Source: JAAXKN01 sp050258415
GTDB lineage: Bacteria > Bacteroidota > Ignavibacteria > Ignavibacteriales > SURF-24
DNA: 26,900 bases
Direction: 5' to 3'
Assembly (NCBI GenBank): GCA_050258415.1
Contig: JBLMYS010000248.1
Span: 1-26,900, forward strand
Made by a program: the position numbers and the translations under genes
Notes under the pieces: generated by a model
What the model was told of the DNA's origin: nothing
The model's input: only the letters and a program-made list of their open reading frames with translations
Databases searched by the model: none
Shown here: in pieces, positions 6,594 to 13,105 of the stretch
Numbering within the stretch: the first letter of the stretch is position 1
Layout of the letters: each line of letters begins with the position of its first letter

Positions 6594-8679
6594 CCTTTTA
6601 CTTGCAGGCTGCTTCCTCTTTCCGGTAAATGCCCAGATCCCGGTAAATGGTTTCTGCAGGTACCAAAGCTTTCAGACCCCTGAGGGCTTTCATAGCTTTG
6701 CTTCGTTAAGCTTTAATGGCGATGCCTATACCGACCTCGCACTATTCGATCCCTTAAAAAAAGAAATTATTACTTTTGCGGGACAGGCTGAAGGCTCTTT
6801 TAAGGCTGGCAAAACATTCCGCCTTAAAGATGAACCATCTTTAATTGAACCGATTGATAAAAACCTGCCCGGCACACTCTGCGCTTTTATTTCCAGGAAA
6901 AACAGAACTACTGGCCTCCTGAACTTCTCAAATTCCGGCAGCCCTAACATTCTATCTGAACTGAAGCTCGATTCTTATCCCGGAGGCATGAGCCTCATGG
7001 ACATAAATTCCGACGGGCATGAGGAGATCCTTATTTATGGGGAGGCCTTTAATGGACTTTCAATTATTTACACGAATAACGGGCGCCTTAAGGAAAAAAA
7101 GTTACTGAATAAAAATATCTATTCGCACGCCGTATGGACCGACCTGAATCACGACTCTTACCCCGATATTATTGCCGTGGATCTTGTGACCAACTCGCTC
7201 AAATTCCTTTATAACAATTCCAGAGGGGAATTCTATGAAGCCCGCCAAATGAAAGGACACGGAAAGATCACTTCTTTGCTTGCTTATGACTTTAACCTGG
7301 ACGGACTGCAGGACGTTGTTGCGGTGCAGGGAAACGGCATTTTTATACTCTATGGCGATTATGTCTCTTCATTTAAGAGAACACAAACTATTTCAACAGA
7401 CATCAGGCCCGATGAGATTGTAATTTCCGACTTCAATAGCGACGGCCTTAACGATATTGCCTGTCTGGATAAAGGCCATTCAGTGGTGTCTGTTGCTTTT
7501 TCCAAAGAAGACGGCTCTTTCTTCAAGGAAATTAATTATCTCGCCAAAGATGCAATTTCCCATATCGCCCCCTATTACAGTAAATTTCTTACGGGCTTAT
7601 TGTCTTTGGACACCAGGGGCAGACTGTACCTCATCAGCAACTTAAGCGTAATTAAGAATAACGTAAGCCTTTCGCTTGGAGCCTCCCCATCGGATATTTC
7701 ATACTTTGATGCCGGAAACAATAACATCATTGACCTCTGCTCGGTTGACCGGTTCCGCCCTCAACTCAATATTCTCTTAAGGGACAAGAGCGGTATACCT
7801 TCACACTACTATTCTGTCGACCTTGTCGATACGTGCTCAAATCTTGAGATATACGATAAGAAAGACTATGAAAAGATATTTTACTGCTACACAAAGGGCA
7901 AACGCCTCATCCAGGCTGTTACCGTGAACTTTAAGGATAACCGCATATCGAAAGATAATTTTTATGCCGCGGGACCCCTCTACGACCTTAAGGCTATTGA
8001 CGGCGAGGCGGCAGACAGAACGAAGCTCTACGCTGCCCTCATCAAAGACGGAAACCTCAGGCTCCAGGTCTTTGACTACGTTAACTATAAATATTCATCG
8101 CTCCTTTCAAAGACTCTGGAAACCGGAACGGCCGATGCAAAGCTGGACCAGTATAGCCCCCTTTCAATCTTCTACTGGAAAGAGGGGAAAGGCTGCTCCT
8201 ATTTTAAGAAGCTTATCCTCGACAGGGAGTTAAAACAACAGCAATACCTCAATGAGTTTACACTTAAATCCAAAGTGCCGGCCTGGATTACCGGCGACAT
8301 ACTAAACCAGGAGGAAGGCAGCTCTGCAAATTTTATATTTGATAGTAATAATTATTATGCTTTTATTTCAAACATAAATAAGAACGTAAAGTTTAAGCTT
8401 AAGGGGAGTTTTTCAGCCTTTAAGATCAGAAACAGCAATATGCTTTCTCTTGGGGAAATCCGCTTCAACGGCCTGAAAAAACTTCTGGTCTATAACGATG
8501 CCGAAAGAACTTTAGAAAAACTGGACGTATTGAATAAGTCCGGAATCCTCCTTGCAACCAGGCTTCTTAAGGCCGGGGATGTTGAAAGCTATTTTGTGAA
8601 AAACATGAACTTCAGGAAGTACCACTTCGTTTATGCCGATAAGAGTGAAAAATGCGTGACAATAAAAGAACTGCCCTGA
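6535..8679 (+). CDS. Secreted FG-GAP/VCBS-repeat protein
   Basis: About 714 residues from ATG 6535 (ATG 6517 is also in frame). The signal peptide has a basic start, a hydrophobic core TAISLLLAGCFLF and likely cleavage at VNAQ; the GC inside could also be a lipobox. The N-terminal half has four clear calcium-loop repeats: DINSDG near residue 156, DLNHDS near 203, DFNLDG near 252 and DFNSDG near 299, each followed by a hydrophobic strand (EEILIYG, PDIIAVD, QDVVAVQ, NDIACLD). This is the FG-GAP/VCBS propeller pattern. The C-terminal half is less regular and no type IX sorting domain is seen. It overlaps the thioesterase 3' end and its last 28 bases overlap the next gene. Probably a periplasmic or surface structural/binding protein; role unknown. 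Confidence 0.8.
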   Translation: MKLYREGTIDLKHVTLTAISLLLAGCFLFPVNAQIPVNGFCRYQSFQTPEGFHSFASLSFNGDAYTDLALFDPLKKEIITFAGQAEGSFKAGKTFRLKDEPSLIEPIDKNLPGTLCAFISRKNRTTGLLNFSNSGSPNILSELKLDSYPGGMSLMDINSDGHEEILIYGEAFNGLSIIYTNNGRLKEKKLLNKNIYSHAVWTDLNHDSYPDIIAVDLVTNSLKFLYNNSRGEFYEARQMKGHGKITSLLAYDFNLDGLQDVVAVQGNGIFILYGDYVSSFKRTQTISTDIRPDEIVISDFNSDGLNDIACLDKGHSVVSVAFSKEDGSFFKEINYLAKDAISHIAPYYSKFLTGLLSLDTRGRLYLISNLSVIKNNVSLSLGASPSDISYFDAGNNNIIDLCSVDRFRPQLNILLRDKSGIPSHYYSVDLVDTCSNLEIYDKKDYEKIFYCYTKGKRLIQAVTVNFKDNRISKDNFYAAGPLYDLKAIDGEAADRTKLYAALIKDGNLRLQVFDYVNYKYSSLLSKTLETGTADAKLDQYSPLSIFYWKEGKGCSYFKKLILDRELKQQQYLNEFTLKSKVPAWITGDILNQEEGSSANFIFDSNNYYAFISNINKNVKFKLKGSFSAFKIRNSNMLSLGEIRFNGLKKLLVYNDAERTLEKLDVLNKSGILLATRLLKAGDVESYFVKNMNFRKYHFVYADKSEKCVTIKELP

Positions 8680-10418
8680 TAGCAGTATGCCTGCTTCTTT
8701 TTGCCTGGAACACCCGGCCTTTTTGGGCCCAGGAGATAAAATCCAAGTCCAGCCTGGATTCTCTTTATAATGCTTACCTCAGCATGAAGGGGATCAAAAA
8801 CCTGCTGCCACCTTCGGGAAAACCAGGTACACCTATGGGGCAGCACGGGGAAATTCCCGGCAAATGCGGCTTTTCACTTATGGCCTCGGTCCACAATAAC
8901 TTTAAGAACTTTTCACCCGGGCAGCAGACTGTCCTTAGAAAACTTCTTGAGGACCGCCCGGTGCTCCAGACGAGCATTGTATCCCCGTCGGGATTTTTCA
9001 GGATCCATTTTAATACCACCGGCGACAGCATCCCGGGCTACGATACAGCCCTCTCGGCTCTTGAAAATATCGGAAAAGTGGCTTTTGCCCTCGATTCGGC
9101 TTATAATTATGAGGTGAATTACCTCGGGTTTTCTCCTCCTCCTTCAGATAACGGGCTTGGCGGCGACAACCTTTACGACGTGTATATTATGGATATATCA
9201 GACTATGGCTACACTCAGCTCGGGGAAAGTCTGGACGCCAGTGGAATGACAGTTAATAGCTACATGGTAATTGACAACGATTTCAGCCCCAGTGAGCATT
9301 TCTACTCCACAGGCCTGAACGGACTTTATGTAACGGCTGCACATGAGTTCAACCATGCAATTCAGATTGGAAATTATAACGCCACCATGGAGGACAAGGA
9401 CCTCTATTTCTACGAGGGTACATCAACTGCAATGGAGGAACTGGTCTTTGACACTGTTGAGGACTATTACCAGTATCTCAGAACCTACTTCAACCAGCCC
9501 GATAAGCCTTTTTATAAATATACGGGCAACCAGACTTATACCACAGTGCTCTGGATGCTTTTCCAGCATTATAACTTTGGAAAAGATATCATCAGGCAGG
9601 AATGGGAAAACTTTCATCAGGAGCCGAGCCTTAAGGGGATGAATACCGCCCTGGCCAACCACCGCTCATCACTCAAGCAGGCGATGAACACCTTCGGCAC
9701 ATGGACATTTTTTTCGGGCTACAGGGCTCAGCCGGGCAAATACTTCAAAGAATCTCAGAACTATCCCGTTCTCAGGCCTGATTACTCACTTTCACTTACA
9801 GGCAACCAGCAGATGGTCGATCTTTTTACAGATCCGGTTTCAAATAACTTCGTCCGCTTTCTTGCCGATAACGGACAGACAATCGACACTACGGTAATAA
9901 TTCTGACCAACGGGGATATTCAAAGCGCACTGACAAACCTGAATAATCCCCAGGGGACGCCTGACATAACGGAAAATGCAAGACTGACATTCTATAATTA
10001 TGCCGCTTCGGGTGCAACAAAGGTGGCAAATAATTATTACTACGCTCTTAGCGCGGAAAATCCCGACATTTTCCTCGAAAGCGATATTTTTAACAATAGC
10101 CCCGCTAACGGCGGAACTTTTACGGTTACAGAGCTGGACTTTGCTTTCCCGAATCCTTTTAATTACAGAAAGAACCAGCATATCTATCTTCCTGTATCCC
10201 CAAATAAATTGAATTCGGCCTCTTTTAGCATTTTTACTTCAAGCATGGATTTAGTATTTTCGGGCAGTAAAAGTATCATCCCTATGTACGACTCCTACAC
10301 AATTGAGTGGGATGGCAAGGATTCGAAAAATAGGCAGCTGCCTTCGGGAGTTTATTTTTTTGTTACTGATTCAGATGGAAACCTGAAGAAAGGGAAAATA
10401 GTAATTCAAAATGAGTGA
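8652..10418 (+). CDS. MXAN_6640-type putative secreted metalloprotease with C-terminal sorting domain
   Basis: A 588-residue protein with a signal peptide (LIAVCLLLFAWNTRPFWAQ). A zinc-binding HEFNH (HExxH, His231, Glu232, His235) lies in YVTAAHEFNHAIQ. YEGTSTAMEE about 20 residues later supplies glutamates suitable as the third ligand (Glu255 or Glu262). The conserved region YLGFSPPPSDNGLGGDNLYDVYIMD before it is typical of the MXAN_6640 family. The C-terminal 80 residues start FAFPNPFNYRKN and end in WDGKDSKNRQLPSGVYFF...GKIVIQ, a FlgD-like/type IX sorting domain, so secretion across the outer membrane is likely. It begins inside the preceding gene and its stop overlaps the ccmA start by 8 bases. 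Peptidase activity is inferred from the motif. Confidence 0.85.
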   Translation: MRDNKRTALIAVCLLLFAWNTRPFWAQEIKSKSSLDSLYNAYLSMKGIKNLLPPSGKPGTPMGQHGEIPGKCGFSLMASVHNNFKNFSPGQQTVLRKLLEDRPVLQTSIVSPSGFFRIHFNTTGDSIPGYDTALSALENIGKVAFALDSAYNYEVNYLGFSPPPSDNGLGGDNLYDVYIMDISDYGYTQLGESLDASGMTVNSYMVIDNDFSPSEHFYSTGLNGLYVTAAHEFNHAIQIGNYNATMEDKDLYFYEGTSTAMEELVFDTVEDYYQYLRTYFNQPDKPFYKYTGNQTYTTVLWMLFQHYNFGKDIIRQEWENFHQEPSLKGMNTALANHRSSLKQAMNTFGTWTFFSGYRAQPGKYFKESQNYPVLRPDYSLSLTGNQQMVDLFTDPVSNNFVRFLADNGQTIDTTVIILTNGDIQSALTNLNNPQGTPDITENARLTFYNYAASGATKVANNYYYALSAENPDIFLESDIFNNSPANGGTFTVTELDFAFPNPFNYRKNQHIYLPVSPNKLNSASFSIFTSSMDLVFSGSKSIIPMYDSYTIEWDGKDSKNRQLPSGVYFFVTDSDGNLKKGKIVIQNE

Positions 10419-11052
10419 TTATAAACTGACAGCGGAGGCTGTGGGCAAAACGTTCGGAAGAAGGTTAATTTTTAAGGATGTTAATTTTTCATTCGAAAAC
10501 CAGGGCACTTTCGGAATCGCTGGCCATAACGGCAGCGGAAAATCAACTCTGGTTAAAATTATTACAGGCATTCTGGGCCCTTCCAAAGGGACAATCTCAC
10601 ACCTGAATGGGGACAGTAAGATCCCGATTGAAAAACTTCACGATTATATCGGCTTTGTAGCCCCTTATCTCGTCTTGTACGACGAGTTTAGCGCTGAGGA
10701 AAATCTGCGCCATTTTGCCAATATCCGAGGCATTGAGTACAATAAAGAGAGAATTGACTACCTTTTTAACGCTTTCCTCCTCTACGACCGCAGGCAGGAT
10801 GAGGTTAAGGCTTATTCCTCCGGAATGAAGCAGCGCCTTAAATATATTTTTGCCCTCATGCATAGCCCGAAACTCCTGGTTTTGGATGAACCAACCTCAA
10901 ACCTGGATTCTGCGGGAAAGGATACCGTATACAGGCTTATTGAGGCCGAAAGCACATCTGCCGTGGTGCTTATTGCATCAAATGAGGAAAGCGACCTTGC
11001 TCTTTGCAGAAGCGTCCTTCAGCTTGAAAATTATAAAAACAATTCAAAATAA
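10411..11052 (+). CDS. ccmA: CcmA-like ABC transporter ATP-binding protein
   Basis: A 213-residue nucleotide-binding subunit. Walker A is GHNGSGKST (38-46), the signature is YSSGMKQRL near 135-143, and Walker B is LLVLDEPTSNLD near 155-166. With CcmB and CcmC it forms the ATPase that releases heme-loaded CcmE in cytochrome c maturation; placement directly before ccmB supports this role. Two usual switch residues differ: the Q-loop position reads GFVAPYL without glutamine, and the H-loop region reads LIASNEES without histidine. I believe this occurs in FCB CcmA relatives, so it is not by itself a sign of a dead gene. The start overlaps the upstream protease gene by 8 bases, implying translational coupling. 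A generic ABC ATPase is the alternative. Confidence 0.88.
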   Translation: MSDYKLTAEAVGKTFGRRLIFKDVNFSFENQGTFGIAGHNGSGKSTLVKIITGILGPSKGTISHLNGDSKIPIEKLHDYIGFVAPYLVLYDEFSAEENLRHFANIRGIEYNKERIDYLFNAFLLYDRRQDEVKAYSSGMKQRLKYIFALMHSPKLLVLDEPTSNLDSAGKDTVYRLIEAESTSAVVLIASNEESDLALCRSVLQLENYKNNSK

Positions 11053-11065
11053 AAATTTACTCTAA

Positions 11066-11725
11066 ATGAAATCATTTGCCCTTTTTAAGAAAGACCTGCA
11101 TTCTGAACTCAGGACCCGTTATGCCATAAACGCACTTGTTATGTTCATACTGGTAACCATAAGCGTAATACTGTTCTCAATCGGGAGTGAAAAAATCTCC
11201 GAGACCTTAACAGGGGGGCTTTTCTGGGTCGTAATCTTCTTTTCCGCCATGTCCGGCCTTTCTCGCGCATTCGTCTCAGAGGAGGAAAGGGGAACGGTCT
11301 TAACCCTTCACCTCATAGCTTCTCCCAACACCGTTTTTTCAGGCAAGCTCCTTTTCAACCTGATACTTGTCTTTGCAATGAATATAGTAATAGCCTTGTT
11401 ATATTCAGCGCTTTTTGATTCTTTTATTATAAGGAACTTTTCCCTGTTTTTACTGGCCTTTGTGCTCGGGAACATTGGAATTGCGGCTGCCTCAACAATT
11501 ATTGCCGCAATTATCGCAAAGACCGGCTCCAAAGGAACTTTATACCCGGTTCTTTCATTTCCTATATTATTACCCCTTATCTTAATTTTGCTGGAGCTGA
11601 CTAAGTTTGCAATTGATGGCACGGTAATTGGAGAATCAATGGTAGAGCTAACCGTTCTTGTCTGTTATGATGTGGTAATCCTGACGGCCTCTTACCTCTT
11701 GTTCGATTTTATTTGGAAAGATTAG
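11066..11725 (+). CDS. ccmB: Heme exporter protein CcmB
   Basis: A 219-residue inner-membrane protein with about six transmembrane segments (for example LVMFILVTISVILFSIG, LFWVVIFFSAMSGLSRAF, LLFNLILVFAMNIVIALLY, FLLAFVLGNIGIAAASTII, LSFPILLPLILILLEL and a last helix ending LLFDFIWKD). SRAFVSEEERGTVLTLHLIASP is the hallmark CcmB loop after the second helix. CcmB is the membrane partner of CcmA. Length matches the family (about 220). It starts 13 bases after ccmA and is followed by ccmC after 31 bases. Assignment is firm. Confidence 0.94.
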   Translation: MKSFALFKKDLHSELRTRYAINALVMFILVTISVILFSIGSEKISETLTGGLFWVVIFFSAMSGLSRAFVSEEERGTVLTLHLIASPNTVFSGKLLFNLILVFAMNIVIALLYSALFDSFIIRNFSLFLLAFVLGNIGIAAASTIIAAIIAKTGSKGTLYPVLSFPILLPLILILLELTKFAIDGTVIGESMVELTVLVCYDVVILTASYLLFDFIWKD

Positions 11726-11756
11726 TATATTTAAAGACAAAATATCGGAATTATAT

Positions 11757-12455
11757 ATGATTTGGAAGACCGTCCTTTTTCTTTTAATGCTTTTTGTTAT
11801 TATCGCGGGAATTTCCTTTCCAATTGTTGAGAATCCTGCTGCCTGGTACCAGTTCCCAATAATCCCGGGCCTGGAGGAGAAAGCTAAAATTATCTTCTTC
11901 CACGTCCCAACGGCCTGGCTGACGGTGGTTGCTTTCCTGGTCTCAACGGTTTATTCTATAAAATACCTGAAAAATAAGGACCTGGATGACGATGCTAAAG
12001 CTATTGCCGCGGCACAGATCGGAATCATGTTCTGCATCCTGGCTACAGTTACAGGCTCCATCTGGGCCAAGTTCAACTGGGGCAGCTACTGGAACTGGGA
12101 CCCGAGGGAAACCAGCATATTTATGCTCCTTTTAATCTATGGCGCCTTCTTTGCCCTTAGAAGTGCCATTGAGGTTGAGGAGAAAAGAGCAGCTCTTTCA
12201 GCCGTCTATTCAATTATTGCTTTTGTTACGGTCCCGTTTTTTATCTTTATAATGCCCAGGATCATGACCGGCCTCCACCCGGGCAGCGCCAACGACACGA
12301 ATGCCGGTCCGGTTGTTAATTTCAAGATGAACGGCAATATGATGATTGTTTTCTTTACATCACTCGTTGCCTTTACCATACTTTTCTTCTGGATGTGGAC
12401 GCTTAATTACAAATCAATTATCTATAAAGATAAACTAACTAAAAACATACTTTGA
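11757..12455 (+). CDS. ccmC: Heme-handling protein CcmC (CcsA/WWD family)
   Basis: A 232-residue polytopic membrane protein with the WWD motif WGSYWNWDPRETS near residues 107-119, which presents heme at the periplasmic face. Flanking histidines are in IFFHVPTAW (His49) and GLHPGS, the expected axial ligands. CcmC loads heme covalently onto CcmE. About six transmembrane helices are visible. Length (about 230-245) distinguishes it from the much longer CcmF. Placement between ccmB and ccmD/ccmE confirms the identity. No Shine-Dalgarno is visible before the ATG. Confidence 0.95.
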   Translation: MIWKTVLFLLMLFVIIAGISFPIVENPAAWYQFPIIPGLEEKAKIIFFHVPTAWLTVVAFLVSTVYSIKYLKNKDLDDDAKAIAAAQIGIMFCILATVTGSIWAKFNWGSYWNWDPRETSIFMLLLIYGAFFALRSAIEVEEKRAALSAVYSIIAFVTVPFFIFIMPRIMTGLHPGSANDTNAGPVVNFKMNGNMMIVFFTSLVAFTILFFWMWTLNYKSIIYKDKLTKNIL

Positions 12456-12463
12456 GGTAAATT

Positions 12464-12616
12464 TTGGAAAGCTTATATAAATTCCTGGAAACTAATTCCA
12501 TCTACATAGTTCTGTTTATTGTCCTTGTCATTTGGCTCGGAATCTTTTTATTTTTGCACAGCATGGATAAGAGAATTAAGCAAATTGAAAAGGAAATTAA
12601 AGGGAGTAAGGCTTAA
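12464..12616 (+). CDS. ccmD: CcmD, small membrane protein with TTG start
   Basis: A 50-residue reading frame starting at TTG 12464, with GAGGT at 12454-12458 as a ribosome binding site. The product begins MESLYKFLETNSIYIVLF, has one transmembrane helix (IYIVLFIVLVIWLGIFLFL), then a charged cytoplasmic tail (MDKRIKQIEKEIKG). Topology, length and position between ccmC and ccmE match CcmD, which in the known system holds CcmABC and heme-loaded CcmE together. It starts 8 bases after ccmC and stops 2 bases before ccmE. The short length and TTG start mean that standard gene calling could miss it. Sequence conservation in CcmD is low, so the call rests on position and topology. Confidence 0.82.
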   Translation: MESLYKFLETNSIYIVLFIVLVIWLGIFLFLHSMDKRIKQIEKEIKGSKA

Positions 12617-12618
12617 CT

Positions 12619-13011
12619 ATGAAAAATAAATATATGATCGGCGGCGCTATTATAGTTGCTTTCTTAGGCGTAATGATATACCTCTTTACTCAGACAAACG
12701 TACAGTATGAGGCCGATTTTGCCAAGATTCAGGCAAAACAAAAAACCTTTAAGGCTACTGGCACCTGGGTAAGAGAGAAAAATTATGAGGTTAATAAGGA
12801 AGACAGGACTTTTTCTTTCTATATGAAGGATCAGACGGGACGCGAAATGAAGGTCGTCCTGGCCGGCACAATGCCCAATAACTTCGAAAGCGCTCAGAGC
12901 GTCGTAGTTACAGGCAAATACAAGGACGGCTGCTTCTATGCAACTGACGTACTGACAAAATGCCCGTCCAAATACGAGGGTAAGCCGCAAGTAAGCTCCT
13001 CCGGTATGTAA
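12619..13011 (+). CDS. ccmE: Heme chaperone CcmE, CxxxY variant
   Basis: A 130-residue protein with an N-terminal membrane anchor (MIGGAIIVAFLGVMIYLF) and a periplasmic OB-fold domain (FKATGTWVREKNYEV, RTFSFYMKDQTGREMKVVLAG, MPNNFESAQSVVVTGKYKDGCFYATDVLTK). The family normally has a heme-binding histidine in LAKHDxxY. Here the position reads TKCPSKY, with Cys115 and Tyr119, the CxxxY form known from archaea and Desulfovibrio-type bacteria (variant System I*). CcmE receives heme from CcmC and passes it to CcmF. Length is slightly shorter than the usual 140-160. AGGGAG and AAGG lie shortly before the ATG. Confidence 0.92.
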   Translation: MKNKYMIGGAIIVAFLGVMIYLFTQTNVQYEADFAKIQAKQKTFKATGTWVREKNYEVNKEDRTFSFYMKDQTGREMKVVLAGTMPNNFESAQSVVVTGKYKDGCFYATDVLTKCPSKYEGKPQVSSSGM

Positions 13012-13027
13012 GTTTAATAAAGTCTCA

Positions 13028-13060
13028 TTCCGGGAGAAATAGACACTCATTCTCCCGGAA
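13028..13060 (+). promoter_or_regulatory. Hairpin between ccmE and ccmF (possible attenuator)
   Basis: A perfect 10-bp stem, TTCCGGGAGA at 13028-13037 and TCTCCCGGAA at 13051-13060, has a 13-base loop. It is followed by CCCCTTTTCTC, not a clean U tract, so it may act as a partial terminator, an mRNA stability element or a processing site in the 94-base gap inside the ccm operon. Confidence 0.5.
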
Positions 13061-13105
13061 CCCCTTTTCTCAACAATATCAATATGACAATAAGGATGTG
13101 AATAA

